Shown here piece after piece: positions 1 to 9,920 of a DNA stretch of 64,000 nt (position 1 is the stretch's first letter; each line of letters begins with the position of its first letter). Under the pieces are notes generated by a model. That model ran no database searches and was not told the DNA's origin. It was given only the letters and a program-made list of their open reading frames with translations. The stretch lies in NCBI GenBank assembly GCA_944472155.2, contig OX235271.1, positions 96,423,256 through 96,487,255 of the forward strand. Direction: 5' to 3'. The position numbers and the translations under genes are program-made. Origin of the DNA: Trichobilharzia szidati. Taxonomy: Eukaryota; Platyhelminthes; Trematoda; Strigeidida; Schistosomatidae.

Positions 1-530
1 AGATTAAATTAGTTTTGTTTGAATGATGTAAATTATTGTTAGAAGGGAGGTTATCTTTCATGAATTGGTTGATACAACAGATTTTTAATATTAAAAATTA
101 GTCACGTTTAAATAATGTTATGTGATTAGTGTTTCAAGACTTTTAATTTACACGGTTGCTAACTGAAGTTATGTTAAAGCTAAGATGGAGGTAGGATGGA
201 CACAGTTAACTCACAACTTCGGTGGTTTAGCTGCTAGCCTGTTACTGGGATTCTCGTTCAGTTGTTGTATTCCAAGGATAGGCAAAAAAAGATCTTTTAA
301 TCCCTGTAAAGTCAGCTTTGTCAATGTGCAGGTAGAAGTGAATTAGAGAGACAAACAGGAAGTAATAGATCGATTGTTAAATGAGCTATCTAAGGTAGAT
401 TAATTTAGGTTGATATTATTAGTGCGGAGGATTATTATTAATATTGAAAATACAAACTTGGTACATTTCGAATAGCAAGAGATACACCATCCGAATAATT
501 CGTGCGAGGGGTGGAATATTTCCAGGGCTT
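1..530. other. No gene recognised (AT-rich flank)
   Basis: No open reading frame of note, splice-site pair, tRNA-like box or similarity to the other repeats of the window is visible. It ends where the first PLE foldback begins. Confidence 0.5.
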
Positions 531-554
531 TAAAACAAGCAATAAAGGATAATA

Positions 555-600
555 AAGCAGGATTTAATGAATTCATCAAATTTCGGTAGAACTCGTCAGC
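555..600 (-). ncRNA. Hammerhead-like relic, PLE-A left arm
   Basis: On the minus strand CTGACGA is followed by GTTCTACC and GAAA, then a near-palindromic 18-nt helix (TTTGATGAA / TTCATTAAA) and UC. This is the order of a type I hammerhead core with a one-pair stem II. Outer stem I pairing is weak. A relic at best. Confidence 0.35.
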
Positions 601-1370
601 TTAGATAAACAATTAGACATTAGAGAATATAACAAGAATTGCAAACAGAGTAATATCAATAGTAATAGTTATAATAACAATAATAATAGTGTTGAAGTGA
701 GTTAAGATAATCCTACTGATAAAGGATAGTTTTAAATGAATCAAGAACAATAATAATAAGAGGTAGAATAATAAGTAAAACGTATTACCATGGTAGATTC
801 AGAGTCACGATCATCTCCTTTTGTACACAGAGACCTGGTTTATAAACTCGAATTGCACAAGCCTCTGCAATTGCAAGCATCTTCTTGTTTCTTTGTCCGC
901 TGACAATAGTGAATGACTTGACCACGTCGATATCATGTCCGTAATCCACAAGATGTTTTGTTATTGAGGATTTTGGCACTTTGCACTCAGCTGTTTTCAA
1001 CCATTTTGGCAAATGCTCCATCATGCGAGTAGACAATCGCCTTTCCGTACGACCTACATAGGTCTTAACTCACTTCAACACTATTATTATTATTGTTATT
1101 ATAACTATTACTATTGATATTACTCTGTTTGCAATTCTTGTTATATTCTCTAATGTCTAATTGTTTATCTAAGTGATGTAATTGAAGCGTAGTGCAATTT
1201 ATCTTAATTTTGTTCTCTCATACTCCCTCTCCCCTTATCTATTTGAACATGACCTGGAAAACATTCGCACCTGTCTTTCTGCATGACTAATTCAATGTAG
1301 TTTGTTTATTTATCAGTCTTATATCTCCCAATGTAATTTCAAAAGTATATATATCCGTGTGTGTAGAGTA

Positions 1371-1420
1371 TTCAGCTGACGAGTTCTACCGAAATTTGAT
1401 GAATTCATTAAATCCTGCTT
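1371..1420 (+). ncRNA. Hammerhead-like relic, PLE-A right arm
   Basis: Inverted partner of the core at 555-600: CTGACGA, GTTCTACC, GAAA, a palindromic stem III, UC, then CTG pairing with the CAG that precedes CTGACGA. Its orientation is sense relative to the right-hand 3' terminus of the element. Confidence 0.35.
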
Positions 1421-1449
1421 TATTAACCTTCATTGCTTGTTTTAAATTC

Positions 1450-1710
1450 GTATCGGGAACAGGTAGTTGTCTTAAGAAACTATCGACGAGCCTTTCATTT
1501 GATGTTTGATCCACAATGCAGTGCAGCAGAGTCAGGATCTTCGTCCCCATGGTTGCTGGTGACCAAAACAGCTTCATATGCTATTCTACCATATCGGATT
1601 CTGGAGCCCATATACACCATACGTTTGAAATCAGGGTTTTCTAGCTCTCTTAGGTAGACCTGAATATCCACCAGTTCGATTATGAGCGTCAGACGTTCAC
1701 ATTTCACCTT
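1450..1710 (+). repeat. Dispersed repeat of unknown class
   Basis: The segment around 1495-1700 is recognisably the same sequence as the reverse complement of about 15480-15690; shared words include TCTGGAGCCCA and TTTGAAATCAGG. No conserved protein domain is visible in either copy. Probably a fragment of an unidentified interspersed repeat. Confidence 0.5.
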
Positions 1711-2335
1711 TCACTTTTCTGAGGAACATCTCATTCGTGCAAAAGCAGTGAATAGGATCAATCCAGCAGGGTCTATAAACGCTTGGCTACATAAAAGCTT
1801 TCCAAAGGAAGACTGAAATCTGCCCAGTTCGTTTATAGGACAGTGCAGAAGTTATTGTATATTTCTAAACTGTTTTATAAGGAAACAGTTTATCTGGAAT
1901 GAATTCGGCAAATACTTTTCAATAAAAAAGCAAGCTTCATTGTGCGATGAATGTAGATGAAAGGTAAAACTAGTTAGCAACGATAAATTAACGTGTTGTA
2001 CTGTGAAAAAACCCATCTGAAATTGTGTATTTATTGCAAGACAAATGATTAGTGTGGTATTTAATCGCTTTACTGTTCACTAGAGGTCAAATATCGGCTG
2101 ATACAAACTCTGAAGAGGTAAATTAGAGAAAAAAGTATGTTATAATCAATGTTGGTAAGCTGTATTTAATTGCTTATAAAGAATAAAGAAAATTAAAAAG
2201 CTTATAACGAAAGAAGGCAGAAAGATTGAGTTCTGTAATGTTCATCATATCAATTTCGTTCACTGATAAACACTGTAGTTACTTCATACATTTATTCCCC
2301 TTAATGAATTTGAACAAAGCAAAAACTACAGTTTT
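1711..2335. other. No gene recognised
   Basis: AT-rich sequence without a splice-site pair, domain or repeat that I can recognise. Confidence 0.45.
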
Positions 2336-2387
2336 AGCAGAATAAAGTGGTACCATCTTTTATTTCGTTGCCTTCTCGTCAGCTGCT
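2336..2387 (-). ncRNA. Hammerhead ribozyme candidate in PLE-A 3' end
   Basis: Minus strand: AGCAG, CTGACGA, GAAGGCAAC, GAAA, a helix UAAAAG / CUUUA with a GGUACC-containing loop, UU, then CUGCU. AGCAG and CUGCU form a perfect 5-bp stem I. Stem II is reduced to a closing G:C. The order (stem I, CUGANGA, stem II, GAAA, stem III, UH) is that of a type I hammerhead. Confidence 0.5.
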
Positions 2388-2598
2388 TACAGGGCAAAGA
2401 CATTATTAAATGTATCTACAAAAACAATTTTAACACACTTGCACAGAGTTCATTTTAAACAAAAACCAATCGATCAATATACGCATACACTAATAATATA
2501 TACATACATATATGTAATATTAAACACTATTCCGAACAATAATAATCATACACAATGGAAACTTTTCAGCATCTCGCATTCAGATGAAAAATATCCAG

Positions 2599-3413
2599 TT
2601 ACCAGGGCAAAGAAAGACCGATAACCGCTTCTTTCTGAACGCATAAATCAGGTTTCAGGCGCTTGATGGAAATGGCTTCAGCAAACTTGAGGAGAATTGA
2701 GCTCTTTTGCCTATTGATAATTTTGAACGACTTTTCGACGTCCACCTCATGACCCGTGTCGAGGAGATGCCTGGCGATGGCACTGTTTAAAGCATTTGTT
2801 ACCTTTAGACATAAGCTTTTTGGTACATGTTCAGAAAATCGGAGGTATGCCCTTCTTTCTGTCCTTCCAATGTAACTGCTCCCGCAGATACATGTAAATT
2901 TGTATATACAGTTGGAGTTAATATGAGAAGGATATCTATCGATTTTTGATTGCACCAAAGAGCAAGTTGTTCGATAGACGGGAACGAGCTTAGCTGCAGG
3001 ATAGGCTATGGCCAGTGATGTACTCAGCCTTCTGTTGATCATCGCTGCAATGTTTTCACCTTTATAATCAAGCTGAAAGTAGATTGGCTTTTTTCCCACT
3101 GTGATTTGTTTTACATTTGTGACTTCAGATCTTCCATACTTGTTGATGAACCTTTGAGGGTACCCATTGCTCTTCAATATCTTTTCAAGAAAATCAAATT
3201 CTTCCTCTAATTTCTCTATAGAGCATATTCTCCTCGCTCTATAGTACAGAGTCTTGACTAGACCACGTTTAAAGCTATTTGGACAAAAGCTATTAAAATG
3301 TAAGTATTGTCCTTTCCATGTAGGCTTTCGATAAATTGACTTTTGAAGACTACCGTCTTCTGCCGTCCATGGCGATGTCGAGGAAGTGAAACTTTCTGTT
3401 ACTTCAACTTGAA
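2599..3413 (-). pseudogene. PLE-A RT C-terminus plus GIY-YIG endonuclease (frameshifted)
   Basis: Translation on the minus strand gives FLDIAMD, then after a frameshift near 3370 the block IYRKPTWKGQYLHFNSF typical of PLE reverse transcriptase. A 192-residue open part follows (2599-3177). It contains a Cys pair (CICGSSYIG), the GIY-YIG motif arm YIGRTERR, EHVPKS and the helix AEAISIKRLKPDLCVQKEA, and ends at LSLPW. Known family role: RT copies the element RNA and the GIY-YIG nuclease nicks the target. This copy lacks the RT catalytic core and is not functional by itself. Confidence 0.8.
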
Positions 3414-3429
3414 GTATTCAAATTGAAGT

Positions 3430-3503
3430 ATGCGCAGAAGATGTCGCCTAGTAGGGCGATGAAAGCTTCGCAAATTAACTATCCAGCTCAGAGAACACAA
3501 CCA
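3430..3503 (+). ncRNA. Hammerhead-like hairpin fragment
   Basis: GAAGATG is followed by a perfect 5-bp hairpin (TCGCC, loop, GGCGA), then TGAAAGC. This resembles the stem II/GAAA half of a PLE-type hammerhead, with a substituted CUGAUGA box. It lies between a PLE-A copy and a SINE-W copy and matches neither. Confidence 0.3.
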
Positions 3504-3800
3504 CGTCAAAAAAGAGAAGACATTGCGAAGTGGTCGCACTATGTCATGAATTGGCAGAAGTTAGAATTCATGAACTGGCCACTGGATCGGGTCCCAGTGG
3601 CTTAATGGTGTATGAGCTCGCTGGTCTTGTAACCAGAAGCTTCTGCATTCGAATACATTTTGGTGGGTGTGTGCTCCTAAAGGGTCAGAAACCAGGACGA
3701 AGCATATGGCCACCTCGTACTCTCAGGTTTTCCAATGGTTCTCTAACCAATATCAGCTCATGATGAAATCCTCCATCCAATCAAACAAAATCCCTACAAA
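3504..3800 (+). mobile_element. SINE-W copy (tRNA-like, hammerhead-like)
   Basis: Copy of the abundant tRNA-like SINE. It has a 5' part with GAAGTGGTCGCACTATGTCA, a tRNA-like segment (GGGTCCCAGTGGCTTAATGG, loop CTTGTAA, degenerate B box), a decayed hammerhead segment, and the 3' end CTCATGATGAAATCCTCCA through ACAATACTTGAA. The CTTGTAA loop resembles a tRNA-Thr(UGU) anticodon loop. Decayed relative to other copies. Confidence 0.7.
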
Positions 3801-4139
3801 ACAATACTTGAAAAAAGCGAATGTATTTGCAAGATAAAAAGAACTCACTTTTAACTTCATGACCTTTCTTCAGCTGCTATCAGCTTAAAAATGACATAAG
3901 TTATTACGAATGTGAATATATAACACAGTTCATAAATTTACTTCATCTCAAAGGGCGTTTAATAATCCTTAGAGTGACAGCGGCACAAAAGTTATAAGTA
4001 TAGGAAACTTCTTAACTGAATAATCAGAGTTTATATGTGATGGAAAGTTCAAGAGAAGTAAAGAGAAATGGTAATTAAAAGTGAAATTATTACGTAAACA
4101 AACAATTAAATAGGTTGAAAGATCAATAATGAGTTTAGT
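3801..4139. other. No gene recognised
   Basis: AT-rich spacer between SINE-W and a PLE fragment; nothing supported. Confidence 0.4.
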
Positions 4140-4475
4140 TCAGCAGGTGGAAATCAAAAAATGTTTTGATGCGACAAAAAGCGCAGAAATAAGAAAGAAA
4201 CATCCGGCTACTGTGCCCAGAGCATATTTGAGCATATCCTTAAACATCTTCGTATGAAAAGTGAGGAAGTGTTTGCAAGCACAATCGCTAAGAACCTGAT
4301 TGACATGGGACATGAAGTCGAGATTAGTGAAACCTTCAAGATATCCAGTATACATGGAAAACCCTGGTTAATTCACTCTGAAGAAGACACTGTTATCAAA
4401 CGATTCCACTCTAACCTCTGCATACTAAAAGACAGTGTGATTAATCTAGCACTACTCTGTTCTGTTTCTGAATTA
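4140..4475 (+). pseudogene. PLE GIY-YIG C-terminal fragment
   Basis: The frame at 4254-4470 keeps the C-terminal signature of the PLE-A endonuclease region: a helix with LIDMGHEVEISETFKI, then a line ending SNLCILKDSVINLAL that matches the PxLCxQKE...LxLPW end of other copies. The upstream GIY-YIG motif is lost. The sequence to about 4800 may be its 3' untranslated region. Confidence 0.55.
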
Positions 4476-4853
4476 TTTTGTTGTGTCACAATTTTTCCGC
4501 CTGTCACTGGCTGAGCTGAACTCATCACTAATTTTCCAACTTACTTAATGGTTTGTTTTACCTAGTAACTTAAATTTTTACTTTTCATTTCTTTTTACTA
4601 ATACCCTGTCCTTTGGAACGCCCCATCGTATTATATGTATATAAATTCTAGTTGCTAGATTATGAACTCCTCGTATTGTATCTTGTATTGATTCATGTCT
4701 CTTGATCCCCTACTGTACCTTTTGAATTGAGATAATTTTTGAAGTATTTCGTATATTTACATTTATAATAACTCATGTAATTTTTAGGCTGTTAGCATCT
4801 GAATAATAGCGATGATACACAAAAATGAGCCTTCTTTTCATCTGCAAAACGTT
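4476..4853. other. No gene; possibly PLE 3' UTR
   Basis: AT-rich non-coding stretch following a PLE coding remnant; no clear terminus. Confidence 0.3.
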
Positions 4854-4965
4854 CGTTTTTTGTCAATGATATAAGTATAAAACTTGGGCACTGTGGTAGA
4901 GTATAACTGCACTATAGATAAGATTTTATTTTGATAAATCACACAGTGTTATACAGTAATATTAA

Positions 4966-5010
4966 CTGATGACGTTTCGAGCACAAATTATTGCTCATAA
5001 TCATATCAAG
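4966..5010 (-). ncRNA. Hammerhead-like fold, PLE-B left terminus
   Basis: Minus strand: TTGAT, ATGATTAT, stem GAGCA with loop and TGCTC, GAAA, CGTC, ATCAG. UUGAU pairs with AUCAG as stem I and GAGCA/UGCUC as stem II. GAAA is intact, but the CUGAUGA box reads AUGAUUA. Confidence 0.45.
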
Positions 5011-5408
5011 TTACTCACACAACTTTTTCCTTCATTTATATACATGTGTGGAATTGACCAGATATTTGAACAAAAATCAATATGGGATAATGTACATTCA
5101 GAAATAATAATATGAGTGTTACTGATCAATTATAATCAGATGGGAAATAAGACGAGTGTGTTTTTAGTCATAATAAGTAACTTGTTAGAATGTTGTGATG
5201 TGCTTGAATTGAAATAGAATTTTGAGATTATTTATTATCCTCCTCTTCTGATATGACTGGTGATAATAATATCTTCCATATTTCTGGTATTTGCATTGAG
5301 TCATTTCTGCTGCATGTGTTGGGTGTAGACTCAATGAACCAGGATTCAGTAATCAATTTAGTCAATTCCACACATGTACATAAATGAAGGAAAAAGTTGT
5401 GTGAGTAA

Positions 5409-5453
5409 CTTGATATGATTATGAGCAATAGTTTGTGCTCGAAACGTCATCAG
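5409..5453 (+). ncRNA. Hammerhead-like fold, PLE-B right terminus
   Basis: Inverted partner of 4966-5010 with the same GAGCA/TGCTC stem and GAAACGTC; only the loop differs. Confidence 0.45.
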
Positions 5454-5520
5454 TTAATATTACTGTGTAACACTGTGTGACTTATCAAAATAAAATCTTA
5501 TCCATAATGGCGTTTTTTGT

Positions 5521-6465
5521 TAAGTTAAAAGGATGTGACTGTAAATATCAAGTGAGCTAATACTTTGATCAAAGCTTAACTGCATTATAATTTTTACACA
5601 GAAAAGTTATCCAACCAACAAAATCCAGTAATCCAACATGAATTTAGAAGCAGAATTTATTGTATAATTTATGAAATAACAGGCGTTGAATGAAGAGTAA
5701 ATGTATTTAGATAAGTCCTACTAGTTCAAATCTCAGAGTGTTTGATATAAGTCTATATCATCGCTTCATTCTATGATCCAGTTTGAAAGCCTTCAAAGCG
5801 ATTCATTTCATTTATTTGCGTAAGAAAGCTTGGATCGGACTACTGGATGAAGTGTTAGAATCTGTGTACTACAAATGCTCTGGAATTCATTCAGCTACAG
5901 TTTATCTGAAAAGCAGTACTGTCGACAGATACAACCATGCCTAGAAAATCTGCCGCCTAACTATCTTACTATTGATTGAGCTATTTGAAGCCAAATCTGT
6001 CACAGTTTATGTATTTTTACGATAAATGGATGAGTCGGTTAAACTAGTCTAGTTGTTATCCACCGCCTTAGAGGCTAATAAATGCCTTGATACTCGAATA
6101 ATAAATTTAACAGATGTGAGTTTGCTCTACCTGCCGATCTTGAAACTAGAAACAGCCATATACCCACCACTCCTCAGTTTTAAGTTGCATCTCTCTTTTT
6201 TTGTTCATCATAAAATGTACCTTGAAATCAGTGAAGCTATCATAGAATTAGCTACAAAAGGCAGAGTCCAGCTGGTTTGAGTGTTAACGCCAGAATGTTC
6301 GGTGTGCGCTTCTCACATTATGGTATATTGAGCTTCAGATGCTATTCCACGAAAATCCGCTCTGAACACTTTTTACATGTGAAAAGTCATATCATCATTC
6401 TACTACGAACAGATGGTCTAACTTGATTTACAGCATGCGCTAGGCCCTCAAATGCTACCTGAATG
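5521..6465. other. No gene recognised
   Basis: A 75-codon open stretch (6053-6280) has no recognisable domain or splice context and is not called. No repeat identified. Confidence 0.4.
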
Positions 6466-6650
6466 GGAAAAGCGAGTTTGATGTGTGTTTATGGGTGATA
6501 TGGAGGAGATCGTATGCGAAGGGAATGAAATCTTAAGGTCAGCTAAAACAGACTGAAGAGAAGAGAGTGAAATAGAGATGTTCTGCTGGAGCCCTATGTT
6601 GCATTCGGAACCCAAGGAAACAACAATAAAATTCTTTTAGTTTGCTCAGA
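6466..6650 (+). mobile_element. RTE-type LINE, 3' end fragment
   Basis: Matches the 3' ends at 13690-13810 and 28180-28310: a degraded TGGAGGAGATCGTATG, then CCCTATGTT...GGAACCCAAGGAAAC and a short A/T tail. Only the last ~170 nt are present, typical of 5' truncation during target-primed reverse transcription. Confidence 0.65.
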
Positions 6651-7122
6651 ATGAATAAATATCAACAAATATTTACATACCTAAAGATTCCCGAGTGCAC
6701 TGCCACCTGTTCTGCCTTAAGTTCTTGAAAAATAGACAGTACAAGAGAAATATTTAAGTCAATTCCAGGTACTCACTTATTATCACACCTTTAGAGTCCC
6801 TCACCAGTTATTAACATGGTATGCAGTTGAATGAAGGGTAACAAATAAAATAACAAGTCAGTTCATAAATATACGGACTATTGAAATATTTGAGATTTAT
6901 AGATTACGTGGTTGAATTTGCTATTGTGTTCTGTGGGTTAAATGCTTTAATTATGGATCTTTCATTGCCTTCCCATAAAACAGCTTTAGCGCCAACTTCC
7001 GTGTGAAGTGAGGATGTTTACCAACAGAAGAAACTTGCTACTTTTACATGCCAATGAGCCAATTTCACACGCTAACCAGAAAAATGGTTTCTCTATAGTT
7101 TCTTAAAAGTCATATTTATAAG
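6651..7122. other. No gene recognised
   Basis: AT-rich stretch with no supported feature. Confidence 0.4.
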
Positions 7123-7228
7123 TGAAAATCTCCATTAATATATGTGTAAAACTTGGGCACTGCGGTAGTAAGCAATTCCATATTAGTTTGTTTATTAGAT
7201 GTATCACACAGTGAAACAGTATTATCTA

Positions 7229-7275
7229 CTGGATGATGTTTCGAACAAAATTTATTGTTCATAATCATCTCATCA
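7229..7275 (-). ncRNA. Hammerhead-like fold, PLE-B' left terminus
   Basis: Stem GAACA/TGTTC with an A/T loop, GAAACATC; the pair that is G-C in family B is A-T here. The CUGAUGA position is ATGATTA. Confidence 0.4.
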
Positions 7276-8023
7276 ATTATAATCACACGACTTCGAAACT
7301 TGAGTTTTATAGTTTTCTTTGTTCTCTCCTATTTGTCGTCGTTGGGGTAGTAGAATTTTCCAGATACCTGGGTGGACAGGTGTTGAATCATTCCTATTAC
7401 ACGTGTTTGCAGTTGATTCGATAAACAAAGCTTCTGTTATCAATCTCTCCCTCCACCCGCTGTTACATTAGATTTTAAAACTGTCATCTCATCCCATCCT
7501 ATTGTATGGTTATGTGTAATTGCATGTAGTGCTATCTATGGCTCAACTATTCTCTAGATTTCTATCTTATTTAACATCTAGATTTTGCTGCTAGGTTTTT
7601 ATGTTCGGCTAGTCTGACTGACCCCGGTCTACTACTTTGACCTGTGTATTTGACCTGACAATCATTGCAGCAGGGTATCAGGTAAACTAAATTGCTTTGT
7701 TTTAAAGGCTCCACAGGATTGATCGTTTAACCGACAAAGCTTGTTTCTAATTGAGTTTGTGGGTGGTTTGAATGCGAACCACTTTTATTCCTGCCTTGTT
7801 AAGAATTCTGCGTAAGGTTTCCGAGGTTCCTTCCTTGTATGGAATTACTACTGATGATTTAGATTCCTTATTGTTGGTGATATCATTATCGTGAGCATGT
7901 TTGACATGCATGTCGTCATTAATATTATTCCAGATATCTGGAAAATTCTACTACCCCAACGACGACAAATAGGAGAGAACAAAGAAAACTATAAAACTCA
8001 AGTTTCGAAGTCGTGTGATTATA

Positions 8024-8071
8024 ATTGATGAGATGATTATGAACAATAAATTTTGTTCGAAACATCATCCA
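8024..8071 (+). ncRNA. Hammerhead-like fold, PLE-B' right terminus
   Basis: Inverted partner of 7229-7275: GATGAGATGATTAT, GAACA/TGTTC hairpin, GAAACATCATCCAG. Confidence 0.4.
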
Positions 8072-8134
8072 GTAGATAATACTGTTTCACTGTGTGATAC
8101 ATCTAATAAACAAAATAATCTGAAAATCTCCATT

Positions 8135-9097
8135 TATTCAGATAACTCAAGGTTAGAAATCATTGACTGATGACCCTGGATGAATTGAATCAACATTAAA
8201 CACTGTAATTCCACATTTCTTCAAATTGTACGTGACTAAACATTGCTGGTCTTAACCGTGTTTTTTTTTTTTATTTTGTGCCTTTTTGATTGATTGTGAT
8301 AACTTTGTTTCTTACACACCATCTTTCTATATGTGTACATGTGACAATTGTTTATGAACTTCAGACCAGCATTTCGTATACCTCAGATAAAAAGATCCAC
8401 CTTTGCCTACCACATAATCTTGTCAAGAATGTCAAAAAATGACAGTGTGTTTTTATTGTAGAAAGTAAGTTTCATTTTACGTCAGTGTTTTCACAAGTAA
8501 CTGAAAAAAATGTTTTTGATAAACACCGTTTTTTTCTTTCTGATTGTTTCTGTAGTACAGATTATCATCAATAGGTATTTTTTTTCTCTTACTTTCGTTG
8601 AGATCAATAAACCTTGAGGGTTAATCTGTACTTCAAAATCCAAGCAGGATTTGCAATGGAAAGATGTTGATATTAGACAACTGGCAATAAATAGCATACG
8701 GTCAAGAAGTGATTTGTTGCATTTCTTTTCCTTATTTTATTTAGACTTTTGAAAGGAAAAGGGGGAAAATTTTATGTTCGTTTTGAAGTTGTGTTCTCAG
8801 AGGTATCACAAGTGATGGATTCCAGTATATTAATCTTCACAGCCTCCCCCATCCGCTAGTATATGAAATTGGGTTTCCCATAGACCAACCAACTACAAAT
8901 AAACAAATATATTTAGGTAACAGTAAGTATTTCAGTCAGTTGACAGTAGAACGATCTAAGTGGTAACACATTCAAGTGCAGTCAAGACTATATTTTTCCT
9001 AAAATTAACCGTAAGTATGTTACTAGTGTAACGAAATGATCGAAGAGAGATGAAAATATGTGGAAAAGAAATGAGAAGATTGACGACATAGGCATAT
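8135..9097. other. No gene recognised
   Basis: Unique-looking AT-rich DNA with poly-T and poly-A runs. No exon or repeat supported. Confidence 0.4.
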
Positions 9098-9718
9098 TTG
9101 GTTGGAGGATTTCATCATGAGCTGACATCAGTTAGAGAACCATTGGAAAACCCACCAAGGAGTACTGGACAGCTGTTTCATCCTAGTTTGGGACTCTTCA
9201 TCAGTACGCACCCACCGCCAGGGTGAGAACCTAGGACCTTCTGGTTACAAGGCGGCTCACTGGGACCCGATCCAATGGCCAGCCCATGAATTCCAACTTC
9301 TGCCAATTCATGACATAGCGTGACCACTTCGCAATGTCTTCTTCGATGAGTTACTGCCTCACCTTCAACCTGCTGCACCCTACTGGTCACGGCTTTCCAC
9401 TAGAACCCCAGGTCACTGCCTGAATAGGGCCAGTCGTTAGTGAGCATCAGATCGATTTTCAAGTATTGGTTTTTTTGTAGGGATTCTGTTTGATTGCTTG
9501 GAGGATATCATCATGACTTAATGGTCTATGAGCTCGCCTTGTAACCAGAAGGTCCTAGGTTCGAACCCCGGTGGTTGCGTACTGATGAAGAGTCCCAAAC
9601 TAGGACGAAACAGCTGTCCAGTACTCCCAGGTTTTCCAATGGTTCTCTAACTGACGTCAGCTCATGATGAAATCCTTCAACCAATCAAACAAAATCCCTA
9701 CAAAACCAATACTTGAAT
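9098..9718. mobile_element. SINE-W, inverted and tandem copies
   Basis: A full SINE-W on the minus strand (9098-9460) runs into the start of a second minus unit (9461-9515), then flips to a + strand copy (9516-9718). The same 3'-end word (GAGGATTTCATCATGA or its near match) ends at 9120 and 9516, giving a unit of 396 bp. The + copy shows the hammerhead-like core well: ATGAAGA, GTCC, loop, GGAC, GAAACAGCTGTC, followed by CAGTAC, which is complementary to the upstream GTACTG. Confidence 0.75.
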
Positions 9719-9920
9719 ATACATATTTACTAAACTAATTGAAAAAACTCAATTAGTTATTCAAAAATATAAATATGAGGAAGTGATTGTATCAGTGAAA
9801 AGAAACACACGGAAAGTCTTTTTGATACGGTTGTATTCTCTGAGATGGGTGGTCTAATCACGCAGCTTTCATTGTTTTTCTAGACAACATCTTCAGTGCA
9901 AATTTCAGTTAGAATTTTCC
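9719..9920. other. No feature supported
   Basis: Short AT-rich spacer before a PLE copy. Confidence 0.4.

Larger units (their letters stand above)
531..1449 (-). mobile_element. PLE family A, foldback copy with GIY-YIG remnant
   Basis: A 5'-truncated Penelope-like element on the minus strand. Its GIY-YIG endonuclease part (785-1066, minus) starts inside the YVGRTERR block, continues through EHLPKW and a helical C-terminal part (AEACAIRVYKPGLCVQKE) and stops at LNLPW, the family's usual end. The flanks are inverted copies of one another: 538-703 equals the reverse complement of 1063-1440, so the element's 3' region occurs at both ends. The right arm carries about 199 bp (1176-1374) that the left arm lacks. 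RT and the N-terminal part are absent, so it cannot be autonomous. Confidence 0.75.
2336..3413 (-). mobile_element. PLE family A, 5'-truncated copy (minus)
   Basis: Contains the RT C-terminal part and the complete GIY-YIG domain of a Penelope-like element plus its 3' region with a hammerhead fold. It starts within the RT thumb-proximal block KFHFLDIAMD. Its inverted second arm is not evident; the 5' end abuts a + strand hammerhead-like fragment at 3430. Confidence 0.8.
4864..5510 (-). mobile_element. PLE family B foldback insertion with 10-bp TSD
   Basis: Flanked by the perfect direct repeat CGTTTTTTGT (4854-4863 and 5511-5520). The left arm (4864-5050) and right arm (5385-5510) are inverted copies of the element's 3' terminus. 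Between them, on the minus strand (5228-5370), is the end of the endonuclease reading frame (LITESWFIESTPNTC...IPEIWKILL, stop). The right arm stops at CCATAATGG, about 45 nt short of the left arm's terminus. Confidence 0.85.
7137..8120 (-). mobile_element. PLE family B' foldback insertion with 14-bp TSD
   Basis: Perfect 14-bp direct repeats TGAAAATCTCCATT lie at 7123-7136 and 8121-8134. The minus-strand body (7137-7905) holds degraded GIY-YIG coding (block before LPDTLL, then the C-terminal NHTIGWDEMTVLKSN part) and the 3' terminus. A + strand copy of the 3' end (about 7935-8120) closes the element in opposite orientation. Family B' is closely related to B (same C-terminal architecture) but has a different terminal sequence. 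Confidence 0.85.

Noticed and set aside
1176..1374. The 199-bp block as a retained intron of a PLE
   Set aside because: Removing a GT-AG intron would not give the junction seen in the left arm; the ends are not splice sites.
9550..9575. A tRNA-Thr gene in SINE-W
   Set aside because: The CTTGTAA loop and B box are tRNA-like, but the acceptor stem does not close and every copy continues into the SINE body.
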